Source: Asterochloris sp. CNOR1 (taxonomy: Eukaryota; Chlorophyta; Trebouxiophyceae; Trebouxiales; Trebouxiaceae). From it: DNA of 64,000 nucleotides. Positions 33,781-45,455 of this stretch are shown here, in pieces. Location of the stretch: the NCBI GenBank assembly GCA_963969365.1, contig OZ017746.1:558001-622000 (forward strand), in the 5' to 3' direction. The notes beneath the pieces were generated by a model, which did not search any database, had not been told where the DNA came from, and saw only the letters and a program-made list of their open reading frames with translations. A program made the translations under genes and the position numbers. Position 1 is the first letter of the stretch. Each line of letters opens with the position of its first letter.

Positions 33781-35767
33781 TCATGCCATTGGCCGTCTGG
33801 CATCGTCAGCTCCCTTGATGCGCCTGTATACATTCCATGTTGTCTGCAGCGCAGAGATGTCATATGCTCTCCACAACAAAGACACAATGAATGCACAGCA
33901 ATCTTGGAAGGGGAGGTGCACACACGCTCTCACCGAGCCTTCGTTTCGTGCCACCTTCTGAGCCTCCTCACTGGCACTGGTGAGCTGCTGGGCAGCAGGG
34001 TCATTGGCCAGCTCTTCCTCGCTCACCCTGCAGGGACGCGTCCTGCTCAGCCTTGGTGCCAGTGTCAGACACAGGCCATAGCTCAGGCAAATGTCTGCTC
34101 AGGCATGCAATTGCTTTCTGCATGGGCATGTCCCTGACCAGCAGCACAGGATCAACAGAGCATGGCTCGTCTGGGAACACAGCATCTGCTTCACAGGATG
34201 AAGACCCACCTCTCAAACAAGGGATGCGCATCCAACTTCTCGCGCATCCACTCTGCGAGGTCATGCACATCCGAGATGGTGTACAGCATGCCCCCAACAG
34301 CCATGCAATAGGCATACTCAGCCAGCAAGGACGTCTGGATGATGCGACGCCTGTGATTGGCCGCCTTGAAATGGGGGTCCTGCAGCACAGCACAGGCTTG
34401 CTGTGCTTGAACAGATGCAGAACAGCACTGCCTTCACCGCCCAGCACAGCTCTCTCTGCTTGCACAGACGCAGGAGAGCACCGCTTTTGACTGCCAGCCC
34501 TGCTTGCACAGCTCACAGGAACGTGTGACACAGCAGCAAGGTGCAACAGAGCCGCTCTCACTGCACAGGATGTCACAGCCAGCGCAGACCAAAGCCTTGG
34601 GGCATTGGGGAGAGCAATGTCAGCATTGCATTGGGAGCACTGCCCACCAAGCCTTTTGTCCCACCGGAAAAAGGAAGAACAGCTTTGTAAGCTGCCCTTT
34701 GGCAAAGAAGTAGGTCAGGTAGCGCATGGCATTGGTGCGCAGGGCAGTGATGTTGGTGTAGCTGCCGGGGTGCTGCTTGCGCATGGCAGCCACCCGTTCG
34801 ATCACATAGTTGGTCACCTGCAGAGTGGCCGGCAGGTGGGTGTGTTGCTGCAAGCTACCCAGCAGTACCACTGTCAGCAGCTGGAGCTGTGCAGCATCAG
34901 AGGCAAGCCAACGAATTGGCATCAGGTCTCTCCTTTTCTGCACCAATTTGGGGCGGCAGCAGACCACCAAAGGCCATCTGGGCCAGGGTGTGCCCGCCTG
35001 GCACATTTGCGACAGCTCTGGGATTGTTTTCCTTGATAAGACGCCCAGGTGCTGCATGGCTGCATTGACAGCAGCAGCATATGAACTGTTTGGCAGCAAG
35101 CCCTGCAGCATACCCGTCCTCCATAACTCATGTTCACCTTGTCCCGGATCTCCATCCCCACCATCAAGGTGTCTGGGTACAGGGGGCTGAGCTTGAACAG
35201 CAGGCCCCCAAAGCCACACCCCACATCTGCAAACCGCACTTGCAGCTTAGGGTCTGCCTCCCCAGCCTGGTCGCTGCTGCCTGCGGCGGCTGCTGCAGAT
35301 CTGCGAGCCTCAAAGAACTCCTTGTAGTGCCATGCCCTGCACTGCACGGCGCCTCTCTGCTTGCATATGCATGTCAGCTGCCAGATGCATCAGGCAGCAA
35401 GCATGTGGGCTGGATGGCGCAGGTTTCAGAGACAGTGTTCTCATCTGGAGATCAGGTGGTTGATCCTAATTGTCTTGTCTCATCCTCAACCTGGCCATGG
35501 GCCATGCAAGCAGAAGGCAGCCATGCCAGTATGTCACGTGAATAGGCAGCTCACCAGTCGTACTCCTCAGGACAGGTTGGGATGGGGAACTGATTGTCAT
35601 TCAAGGGGTTACTGTGGGCCCTGGCCCTGTACAAGCGCTTGCGTGGAGCTTTCACCTGCATGTCTCACAGAGCATGAGCAGCCATGCACCCAGGTGCAAA
35701 AACTGCTGCTCGCCTGGCCAGAGCTCACCTCCTCAGTATTCTCCTCGACCCTTGCTCTTTTTGTCAT
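33781..35767 (-). CDS. TRM8: tRNA (guanine-N7)-methyltransferase catalytic subunit
   Basis: Seven exons: 35767-35729, 35655-35555, 35336-35138, 34817-34665, 34379-34210, 34027-33934, 33843-33781. They give 272 residues (human METTL1 has 276), all phases closing. The enzyme makes m7G46 in the variable loop of tRNAs, using S-adenosylmethionine, normally with a WD-repeat partner (Trm82/WDR4) not found here. Landmarks: [15 protein letters not shown], the SAM-binding [10 protein letters not shown] (about residues 83-90), [35 protein letters not shown] (the family signature), [23 protein letters not shown] and the terminal YRRIKGADD. The start exon is only 13 residues ([13 protein letters not shown]), basic and acidic like the METTL1 N-terminus. 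It is head-to-head with the polo/SAK-like kinase, start codons about 160 bases apart. Confidence 0.95.
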
Positions 35768-35926
35768 GGCTGCGATGTTCAGGTCTGGCGGTAGTTGTTC
35801 CTATCTGATCTCGTAAAAAGAGTGAAATCCGCTATTGACTCGAGTCAACCGCTGAATTTGAGGGCCTCCAGCTGCTGGAACCAGCAGTGGTCACCATGGC
35901 TAGTGTTGAGCTCATTCCTTGAGGAG
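35768..35926. promoter_or_regulatory. Divergent gap between TRM8 and the kinase gene
   Basis: The region is 159 bases between outward-facing start codons, so a shared or overlapping promoter is likely. No motif was identified. Confidence 0.35.
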
Positions 35927-38900
35927 ATGTCAACTACATCTTACCGTTTCGGCAGGCTGCTGGGCAAAGGCAGTTTCAGCTCTGTCTATGAGGCTGTCAA
36001 AGATGGTCACCATGTTGCCATCAAAATGGTGCGCCCCGCATGCTGTTGTGGCTCACGCACAGGCATGTGATGCATACATAGCAAGTCCTGTGTGCTGTGG
36101 TGCAGGTCAACAAGAGTATACTGCATGAGCCAGACATGCGAGCAAGGCTTGTCAAGGAAGTGGAGGTGCAGTCCTGAGAGCATTGTTGAGACTTTCGGAA
36201 TGGCTTGCAGGACTGCATCAGGCTCTGAATGAAATGCCGGCGGACCCTGCAGGTGCACATGGGGCTGCAGCATCCCCACATTGTGCAGCTCCTGGAGTTC
36301 TTTGAGGACAGCGACCGAGTCTACCTGGTCATGGAGCTCTGCAGCCGCGGCGAGCTGCTGTCACTGGTGCAGCAGAAGGTGGCAGCCTGCCTGAGTCAGC
36401 CCTTGCGGTGGTGCTGAATGCAAGCGGCAGCTTGGCTTGGGTTGCGGTGCCATAGCAAGCCCGTTCACGGAGCACTGGGCCGACCATGGCTGCACAGCAC
36501 TACCCTGCACAAGGCCACCAGGGGGTCCATGTGTTTGCTCGCAGGGGCGGTTGGGCGACAGGGAGGCGCGCAGCCTATTCAGACAGCTGCTGGAGGCAGT
36601 GGCCTTCCTGCACAGCCAGGGCATCCTGCACCGCGACATCAAGGTGAGGTCTCCAACAGGAACCAAGCTGTGGCCAGCACAGCTTCACCAGCCCTTCTGG
36701 GAGCACACACCCCCTCATCAAAGCGTTGCAGCTGTGGTGCTTGCTGCCCTGTGTGAGACACAGACGCATTGCTTACTGGGCAGGGTGCTAACACCTGGCT
36801 ATTGGCTGTTTGGTGTTCCTTCCTCCCACAGGCACTGCAGGAAGTGCAAAGCAGCACTGCCTGGCTGACACCTGGCACTGGCCTCTGCAGCTGGCCAATA
36901 TCCTGCTGACGGCTGAGGGGCAGGTCAAGCTGGCAGACTTTGGGCTGGCAGCGGTCATGGAGTCCCCAGACTGTGAGCGCCACACCATCTGCGGCACTCC
37001 CAACTACATCGCCGCAGGTCGGAGCTGCATGAGTGCACAGCATGCACGCTGCTCCTTCTGTGCCATGCCAAAGTAGGCTGCCGCGGATGGACCCTGCACT
37101 GTGAAACGTGCAACAGGCTTGTGCATGCAGCGCATGCTGTGGCCCATCTTCTGGGCCACACTCTCTGCAGCCCATTGGACCAGACTGCCGTCAGGCAGCC
37201 CTGCACCATGCTGTTTGCAGCAGCTTGTTGCATGCAGGGCAGGCTGAGGCCCTCCCTGTTGGCCAGCAGAGCGAGCATGCTACCCCTTTCTGCAGCCCAT
37301 TCAAGGCATTCACTGTGAACCTGTCAGTGCGTGGCTGCAGAGATTGCCCAGCAGCAGCCTTACTCCATGGCAGCTGATGTGTGGAGCTTGGGCGTGGTGC
37401 TCTTTGCCATGCTGACCGGGAAACCCCCGTTCCAGGCTGACAAGGTGGGTCTGCACTTGCACCGGTAAGCCGGTCAAAGGGCCTACTTCTGCCTGACAAG
37501 GCACCAGCACAGAGGGTCCCTCACGCCAGGTGCTGTCCCCGAGCTGTCCTGCTCTTGCACATGCGGTCCTGCTCTGGGATCCTCTCCCTGCAGTTCCGCC
37601 CACCCCACAAGGCAACTCTCATGCCACTGCTGTCCCAGAGCTATCCCTGTCAAAGCATCCCTTATCCCACTGCTGCCAGAGAGCATTTCAGCCGACACAC
37701 AGCCGCACCCTGTGCCTGCCTGAGTACCCTGCAGGACTGGCCTCCCCATGATCATCCTTCATGCCACTGCCACCTCCTCGTCCTGCAGAACCAGCACACC
37801 CCTGATCATATCTCATGCCCACAACTGTCCCAGCCTTGTCCAGACTGCACACCTGCTCTGCACTGTGCCTGCCCCAGCGACCTTGATGTCTTTGCAGGTG
37901 GCAGGCACGTTGGAGCGTGTGAGGACAGCTGAGCTGCAGTGCCCAGCATGTGTGGGGCCCCAAGCAGCAGACCTGCTGCAGAGGCTGCTGGTGAAGGACC
38001 CAACCAAGCGCCTGACCCTGGACGCAGCCCTGCGCCACCCCTTTGTGCTGCAGCGGCGAGGTGGGCTTTCATCATTCAGGTCAAGGCTCGGGCTCCTGGG
38101 AGGATCCCCGGGGAGGGGGAAGGGGAGGGGGAGGGCTGCCCCAGGAAAAGTACATGTGCTGCAGTGGGACAAAGACAATGTGTAGTGCCATCTGCCCCAC
38201 CCCTTTGCTCTGCAGTGGCATGGCAGCTATGGCTTGCTGTGGGCCACTGGGCCCCTGTGCTGGCGTCTGCTCAAAGTGGGCTGACATGTATGGCACCTTC
38301 TTCCTGCACCTGCAAAGAGGTGCTGCCGGTCTTGCAGCAGGGCGTACCCAGCTTCATGGTACTCTGCGCAATGTATTGGTGCAGGGCAGGAGCTGTGTGC
38401 TGGGACCAGTCGAGCGCAAATAGTCATGGCCTGCAACACTGCAGTCCTTGCAGCCTGATGTTCCCCTGCGGGACCCCCTTCCATGCTACGCCACAGCTGT
38501 GCGCTGAGACCAGTCTCTGCTGTGCACTGCAGATGCTGACCTGAATGACAGCGTCTTCTCCCTCAGCGCCCACGTGCAGCGGCTGCAGATGGACAACGCC
38601 AAGGACACCACAGCTGGCTTTGGCGCCAAGCTGGCTGCACCCGCTTCAGCACGCCTGGATCACACAGCTGCAGCCTTGCCCATTGAGCAGCCTGGCCCTG
38701 GCAGGAGTGCTCCAGATGGAAGTCAGAAGTCTGGCCAGGAAACTGCCATGGCTGCTGCTGGTGGGAGGCACAGGAGGCCCCGCAAGGAGAATCAGTGCCC
38801 GGCGCCCTCCCGTCTGCGGGCGAGTCACAACTCAGCAGCCAGCACGATAGGGTGCTCCGCCTCACGTGAGACATGGATTCCAGCAGCCGCAAGGCAGCCC

Positions 38901-41239
38901 ACTACAGTCAGCTGCGGTGCGGGAGCTGGCAGCCCAACACCCTCCGGCGCAGCTGCTGCAGGTGGAATAGAACAGCGACCAGCACGAGGTGAAAGCCTAG
39001 CGACATTTGCTGTGGTATGTGATGTTATTGCCGGCAGATCAAAATGGAATCTGTTGTGTGTAACACAGGGCCTTGACAGGCTCCTGCTGGCCTGGCCGGC
39101 CTCCTTGCCACCTGACATCACTCCATGTCAGTGGGCCGGCAGCAGTGGCAAGGAGTCACTGCCGTCCAACACCTTGCCGTGTGCTGCTGCAGGTCATCCT
39201 GGGGCTGAGATACGCAGCGGGAGCACCAGCCCTGTGACAGGGAGCCCCCTCCCCCGCAGCCGGCACCTGCCTCTGCCCACAGCTCGGCAGCACCACCACA
39301 GCTGCCTGCAGCCAGATGCTGGGGACACTTCGTGGCCTGCACAGCTGGCAGTGCTGGCGGTGCAGGCCAGCGCTGGAGGCCCCATGCACTCCCGGCAGCC
39401 TGCGGGGGCTGGCATGGCGAGCACACCCTCCAGTCAGGCAGGGGGGGCAGATGGGGCCAGGGGCATCGCTGCTGCCAGCAGTGCCCGCAGTGAGTGGGTC
39501 CACCAGCAGCGCAGCACGGGCCAGCAGCCAGCACCACCCCTGCAGGCGCACAGCCAGGGCTGCCAAGCTCAGGCGGCAGCTCAGCAGGGGCAGGCTTGCG
39601 AGTCAGCGCAGGCTGATGCCATCTGTGATCACCGCCCCTGCAGTTCGGCGCAGGCAGGGCTCAGGGCCGCCCTGCGCGTCTCCAGCGCATCCCTCTGCAG
39701 CCTGGCGGAACCGTCTGCCACTGAGGCAGCAGCAGCAGCAGCAGTGCCACCGATCCTGGGCCAAGAGGCCAATCTGCAGGACCTGACTGCCTTCGGGAGT
39801 GCAGCCCTGGCAGAGTTGGAGGAGGAGTCGTGTGCAGGCTCGCTGCCGGCCACCCCTAGCAGCACCAGCCAGACTGCTGGCCGCCAGGCATTGGCAGCAG
39901 CCACTCAGTTTGGAGGCAGTGCACGCGTTGGTGCAAGGCAGGCTGTTGCTGGGGCCGCCAGCAGCATGGGCCAGGATGCAGATGTGCAGCAGCTTGCTCG
40001 GCCCCTGCCAAAGCCGGCATGCAGCATGCAGCAGCAGCAGCAGCAGCACGACTGCCAGGGGCCCCAGGCAGATGGGGCAGTCAGCAGAGTGCTGCCTGGA
40101 CCATGGCCTGCCACCCACCTGCTGCACCCCTGCCTGCACAGAACAGCCTATGGCTTCCTGGGCCTGCTTCAGGTGGGGCACATTGGGGCGGGGTGTTTTG
40201 CATGCTCAGGCACTGGAATTGGCTGCAGTCAGCAACGCGTTAGCTATGCAGAGACCACCAGCAGGCTGCCTCTGCTGCTGAGCCTGCATGTCTGGCTGCC
40301 GGCCCCTTGGCTGCCAGCAGCAGCAGCCTCCCACTGCGTGTCCACCCTTGTCGCCAAGCCTGCATGGACTGGCTGTCCCCATGGGCCGTAAGCAGCCTCA
40401 TCACGCCTGCAGGATGGCTGCGTCTGCATAGAGCACAGCGCCAGCCAGTTGAGGGTGTACATTGCCCCTGATGGGGCAAGCCTGCGCCTGGAGTGCGAGG
40501 GGCGTGGGGCTCGGCGCTTCGCTGCTGCCAGCCTGCCACCCGCGCTGCACGCATTCTACCAGACAGCTGCGAGTTTTGCAGATCTGCTGGCCTGCACCAC
40601 GCCCAGAGTGGTCTTCCTGGGTGAGCCACTGTAGCTGATTCTGTCATACCATATGTGTATCCACTCATTGCTTTCCTGGTAAACAGTGGCATTGGCAGTC
40701 TGGGAGCCTGGTGACGCAGCAGGGCGCCCCTCTGCCTGCCGCCCAGTCATGACAAGCTCATGTGCCTCTTTCATGCTTGTGCTGCAGGCCAGGCAGGGGC
40801 GCGAGCCAGCCTCCTAGTCAGTGGCCAGCTGCAGCTCTCACTAGGCCAGCAGTGGGGGCATGTGGCACAGGTGGTGCTGTGTCGGGAGGGGCACACAGGG
40901 CAGGTCACCTGCTGCGCAGGAGACGCTTTCACTGTACAGGTGAGGAAATGGTATCATGCTGGTTTCTTTCTGTCACACCACCCACATGTTCTTGCGGCCG
41001 TGGCATTAAAGCTGTTTACATGAGATTAACACTGCCGGATGATGCAGGCACCAGACCATAGAAGTGTTGCAGCGCCATCATGCTGGCAGCCTGGCCTCAG
41101 TAGGGACCTTGAAGTCACTGTGGCTCTGCAGCAGGCAGTGTACAGTCGAAGCAAGTGCTTTCAGGTACTGCAGCAAGCAGAAGCACTGCAAGCACAGGGC
41201 AGGCAGATCACTTTCCCGCTGGTCGCAAAGAGCAGATGA
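35927..41239 (+). CDS. Polo/SAK (PLK4)-like Ser/Thr protein kinase
   Basis: Twelve exons: 35927-36028, 36106-36165, 36253-36378, 36545-36643, 36891-37017, 37341-37444, 37898-38060, 38533-38988, 39193-40172, 40413-40620, 40788-40939, 41048-41239. They give 922 residues with matching phases (human PLK4 has 970). Kinase domain at about 8-260: [12 protein letters not shown], Lys33 in [31 protein letters not shown] (Asp127), LADFGLA (Asp145), T-loop [13 protein letters not shown] (Thr161), [16 protein letters not shown] long Ala/Gln/Ser-rich linker follows, then a conserved-looking C-terminus, [20 protein letters not shown], that could be a divergent polo box. The kinase and the overall length suggest the SAK/PLK4 branch, the centriole-duplication kinase, but polo-box identity is inferred and another PLK- or NEK-related class is possible. 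The 204-base intron 38989-39192 is in frame without stops, so it could be retained. Confidence 0.78.
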
Positions 41240-41389
41240 TAGCTGGGGATCTAGCTTGAGGCTTGTCGCAGTTGCTGTAATGTTAAATCTCAAGCATGAA
41301 GTGGTGACGTGTGCCTGGCACTGATTGTCTGCTTTCGCTGCTCCCCTGACGCCTACCAATCTAACTGAAAGGCTTATCCCATTTGCTGA

Positions 41390-42446
41390 TCAACGATAGC
41401 ATTCAGCCTTCAGCACACCAACATATGGCAGACTCCTGAAGCTCTCATTGAAGTCCAGGCCATAGCCTATCACAAACTCATCTGGGCACTGCTGCATTGA
41501 TATTCGGTTGTTAGCATATGTGAGAGGCACACTGCAACTCAGATCAAGCAGCTACAGTGAAGGGGACCAACCTCAAAACAGCAGTAATCCACTGGCACGT
41601 CAACCTTCCGTTTCTCAGTCTTATTGAGGAGCGCCACAGTCTTCACAGAGGCAGCCCCCTGCTGCTGCAGAGCCTCCAGCAGAGTCCGCAGTGTGCCACC
41701 TGTGTCTACAATATCCTCTACCTGCAAGCCGTCCAATAAAGTTGTGAAAAGGGGCAACTTTGCCCTTCAGACCTGCACCGACACCTCTTCGCACAGGCAA
41801 ATGTGCTATGTCTGTCTTTCAGCAGAGGCTCAGCTAACATGAAGCCCTGACCATCTGAGTGCTTGGTCAGCCAGGCTAGGCAGGCTCTGCATTTGGTAAT
41901 CACTGGCAACGCCAAACCTAGGGCGTCAAACAGGCCTTACCACAAGAACATGCCTGCCTGCCAATGACACCTTGCTCTGCAAGGTCTGCGCCACCTTGCC
42001 CTGCGACTGAATTCCAATGTAGCTGCAACATGGAGCAGCGCCTGAGCAAGTGGGATGCTGCCGCAGAGCAGCTCGTGCACGGCACAGATATGGTACCCAC
42101 CTGCTCATCCGGATGAAGTCTACCTGTAGGCCTGTTGGCAAGGGCTGCATCTGCCGACACAGGTCTGACATGAACACAAAAGCTCCAGTGAGGGTGCACA
42201 GCAGCAGCGGCTCCTGCTCAGAGTAGTCTGCTGCAAGCTGCCTGCAGGCTGGAGAAGCATTGAATGGAGTAGACCAGATTGCACAGCTCACTAGAGGCAG
42301 GAAGCATGCCTGCCCAGGGTTGTGACGGCCTGTTGAATTTGCTGCTCAGAGAAAAGGACCCTCAGAACATCTGCTTCTGTACCAGCCACTGCTGCTGTCA
42401 CTGGTGGCCCTGGTGTGGCTAGAGCAACTGCACCTCTCTCCCTCAT
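41390..42446 (-). CDS. HPRT: Hypoxanthine(-guanine) phosphoribosyltransferase
   Basis: Five exons: 42446-42310, 42241-42101, 42022-41941, 41721-41572, 41488-41390. They give 202 residues, the normal HPRT size. The enzyme salvages hypoxanthine and/or guanine to IMP/GMP using PRPP. Signatures in order: [26 protein letters not shown] (substrate loop), VDFIRMSSYIG (flexible loop), [15 protein letters not shown] (PRPP-binding motif, about residues 117-130), [12 protein letters not shown], and [15 protein letters not shown] (purine-binding region). The start is the ATG before [11 protein letters not shown]; an upstream leader is possible. Intron 1 needs a GC donor (GGCAG/GCATGC) to keep LGRQLAADY in frame. 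The gene is tail-to-tail with the kinase gene, 150 bases apart. Confidence 0.94.
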
Positions 42447-44088
42447 GATCTGGGAACTTTGTCTGAACTTCAACCAGTTTTGGCGGCTGCTTGCGCTGTT
42501 TCCTGTACAAGAAACACCACAGAGCATGCAGTGAGCAGGCGGCACGAGGTCCCGGAAACAACACCCGTCAGATAGGGAGATGGACCCCGCATGCCATTAG
42601 GGGTTCAATCAGAGAATCTGGGCCACGCAGTACATTGCACACAGGTTGCATTCGGGCAGAGAGACTGTTCCCATGCAGCGTACAATGCTGGAGGAGAACC
42701 ATGAGATGGCGACCTTTGGCCTGAAGCAGATCCAGGCATCCTCACCCTGCGGCTGGCATGCAGTTCTGTCACAGCAGGTCCTAGTGCACACTGCAATGCC
42801 TGAAATCATAACTTTGCTTGTTCTGCCCGCTGGCAGCCTTGACTGAGCATGCTGCAGCAACGCCGAGCACAGGATCAGCTGTGCAGCTGGTGCCTCAACA
42901 GCTGGTCGATGGCCCAATGGAGCTCAAGGCTGACAAACCTGCCGGACGAGCCAAGCGCGCTTCAAGCAGAGATCAGCAGCGCACAATGGGTGACAGCTGC
43001 TCACCTGATCAGCACAGACGCCATGTACAGGAAATAGCTGCTGCTCAAGCAGCACTGCCTGCCTGACATGAATGATCGTGCATGTTCAGGCTTGGCGTTT
43101 TAAAATTCCTTGCTAACCTACAAAAACTGTAAACCAAAGCCAATGATGCAGGGGGGACGCAGGTGTCATGTCTGGGCTCTGTGCCACAGCGCGCAGCTGA
43201 AGCAGGGCCCAGGTCCTAAGCAAGCAGCAGACCGTGAAGCTTAAGCTAACAGGTAGCACCAGCTGAGTTAGATGCTGGACCCTCACAAGCTGATGATTGT
43301 GAGGCATACAGCTTGCATCTCATAGTGGCGCAACATGCAGGACTGCTATGGTCACCTCCTGCATTGTCTGGCACAGCCAGCTCCATTGCATTGCAGGACT
43401 GCCTGACTAACGTGAAGCAGGGCTGCTGAGCATGCAAAGCAGTGATGGAGGCATCCCTTGTTATCCCCTGCAAGCAATCGCCTCAGCGCTGCATGGATTC
43501 AGCAGCCAGTACAGCCTGTTGGGGACGGAGAGGCAGCATAACCTTGGCGCACGACCCTGTTGCGCCACAAACTTTCTGATCATCTGCCCAAACATGACTG
43601 CAATGATGAGGCGCCACCTCAAGCATGGTGGGCAGAGCATGTGCAAGGCCCCTGTTGCATGAAGTTTCTCCAAAGTGCTCAACAGCCATGACTCACCACA
43701 TGCCCCCCACGCAATGCTGTCTGGGCGCTGCAGGTATGACAGGTGTAGCACCAATGCTGGTAGCCACGACTGCACAGCGCAGACCCCTCTAACCAGTGCA
43801 CAGTAAGCTGGGCTCACTTCTGGGCAGCATTGTCCTGACGTTTGACTGCCCGCCTTTGTGCAAACTGACAAGGTCTGCTGAATGCCCCACACACTGCTGC
43901 CATGACCCCTCCCCCCTTTTCCCCCAGCTGCCATCAAACTCTGGACAGGCTTGCCTGGTGTTCCAACCAGCTCCAGCAAACTTCGGCGTGTCCTGCTATG
44001 TGTGGCAGCCATGCCCTGTGTGCAGCTTCTGGCCTAAAACTGCTTCTTTGTGCCCAGCACATCTGTTGCTTTTGCAGGGCGGGCCGAA
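42447..44088. other. Gene-poor stretch with one weak ORF
   Basis: No conserved protein was recognised. A plus-strand open stretch, about 42837-43066, follows a good CTGGCAG acceptor and ends in a stop. It encodes TEHAAATPSTGSAVQLVPQQ and a basic, hydrophilic tail, but no upstream exon joins it in phase. It may be the end of an unrecognised gene or chance. The rest (43.1-44.1 kb) shows nothing supportable on either strand. Confidence 0.35.
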
Positions 44089-44250
44089 GCAACCTGTGCC
44101 TACCTTTCCAAAGCAAAGAAGAGGGGTTGGGCTCACCAATGAGGGTCCTCCCTGCTCCTCCTGCACCTGCAGATGCTGGAGGAGCAGGGAGGATACCCAT
44201 TGGTGAGACCACCCCCTTTTCGTTGCTGTTGACAGGTAGGCACAGGTTGC
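44089..44250. repeat. Long hairpin: 73-bp inverted repeat with 16-base loop
   Basis: The left arm (44089-44161) starts GCAACCTGTGCCTACC and ends CCTCCCTGCTCCTCC. The right arm (44178-44250) is its reverse complement with roughly 80 percent identity, and the 16 outer bases match perfectly. The loop is 44162-44177. An RNA from either strand would form a long, imperfect stem of the size of algal small-RNA precursors. It does not overlap a recognised gene. Confidence 0.85.
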
Positions 44251-45182
44251 TGCAGGTGCAGGAGACTACGACATCATCAATGACAACAGGTGTGCTCATA
44301 TGCTGTCTGGCCAAGACGGAGTGCCTGCATGAGCCAGGACCGCTTGAGCCTGCTGCTTGGTGTTCATTGACGCCCGCTGCATGCGCAAAGCGCATCTGCA
44401 GACAGCCCTATCTCTGCTGCTTCAGCTGTGCAGCAGAGAGTTCCTGTGCCAGAGTACCATGCAGGTCTCAAGGGCTGCTTAGAGGCAGCCAGCGGCGCCT
44501 CAGCAATCCTTGATGTGCTCATGTAGCATCATGTGGTTCTTGGCTGCTGCAGGCCCCTGTCCATAGCATTTGATGGGCATGATGTCATCAGAGGCGGCCT
44601 ATCTGCCAGCTCTGACTGGTCTCCTGGAGACAGGTAGGTTGTGCAGTACTACCTGGGCTTTGTATGCGGCAGACTCTATGCTGGCCCTCTCCTCCAGCAG
44701 GTTCATGCTGGCCCTCTCACGGAGTCAGTCAGTCATCCTGAGTGTTGCACATCTGACTTGAAGCTTTCGCGACATTGCAGTGCGTGTCTTATGCTTAAGT
44801 GGCGCTTGCATTGCTGCCCACTGAGAGGAGTGCATGCTCATGACATCCAATGCTACACCTGCAGGGCCAAGAAGGTAATCAAAGAACCCCTGGCAGCCCC
44901 AGCCAATGGCATAAATGATGCAGAAGCTCAAACCTCCAGCATGTCCAAGTCAAAATAAACGGTGCTGCCCCTGGTGAGCATCTGCTTCTTGAGCCCTGGT
45001 GCGCGTCTCGTGCTCAGCATTGAGTAGCACTGACTGCATCAAAACCCTGCTGATAGGAAGCTCCCCACTTTGTCTGGTGACCTGAGGGCTGCATGCAGTG
45101 GGCTGGACCCCCTTTGGCCTTTTGATACCCCTTTGTCATATGTTGCTTGTGCCAACTGACTAGCAATGCTGTGACCCTACAG

Positions 45183-45455
45183 GAGGAGGCGGCCAAGTAC
45201 ATCGACTGGAACATCACACACATCCCAGCGCGACCAGCTGGAATTGGGATCATGCAAATCTTGCAGGCCTCCAAGGTGGCACGCGACGAAGTTGTGTCTG
45301 AGAAGGCCAACAGCCAGCGGTTGCAGCGCGAGCTCAACATGCAGCGGGACGCCTGCAACCTTCTTGAAGGCGAACTTGCAGCTGTCAAAAGCAGACTTGC
45401 AGCTGTCAAGAAGGAAGTTACTCAGTTGCGCAGCGCATTTGTCCTGCACATCTGA
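45183..45455 (+). CDS. Coiled-coil exon of an unrecognised gene (terminal exon)
   Basis: After a CCCTACAG acceptor at 45181-45182 the frame is open for 90 codons to a stop: EEAAKYIDWNITHIPARPAG, then a heptad-like helix with SKVARDEVVSEKANSQRLQR, ELNMQRDACNLLEGELAAVK and SRLAAVKKEVTQLR. This is convincing coiled coil with an internal LAAVK repeat. No upstream exons were identified with confidence; a plus-strand candidate, ending SSMSKSK near 44957, lies nearby. The following 260 bases hold two inverted copies of the same exon. It could be the 3' end of a gene or a fragment captured in an inverted duplication. Confidence 0.4.
   Translation, partial: EEAAKYIDWNITHIPARPAGIGIMQILQASKVARDEVVSEKANSQRLQRELNMQRDACNLLEGELAAVKSRLAAVKKEVTQLRSAFVLHI

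Noticed and set aside
38574-40391. One long open frame in the kinase linker as a separate 605-residue gene
   Set aside because: It joins in phase to the upstream kinase exon (38060 to 38533) and to the C-terminal exons (40172 to 40413), so it is the kinase linker. The first codon is GTG.
42609-42917. Minus-strand frame upstream of HPRT as an HPRT leader exon
   Set aside because: It does not join in phase to the HPRT first exon at a plausible splice site, and HPRT is already of normal length without it.
43461-44012. A 183-codon minus-strand frame
   Set aside because: No family resemblance, no recognisable splice-consistent neighbours and an ordinary composition for chance frames in this CTG/CAG-rich DNA.
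44089-44250. Rho-independent terminator
   Set aside because: The stem is far too long, no T-run follows, and the context is eukaryotic.
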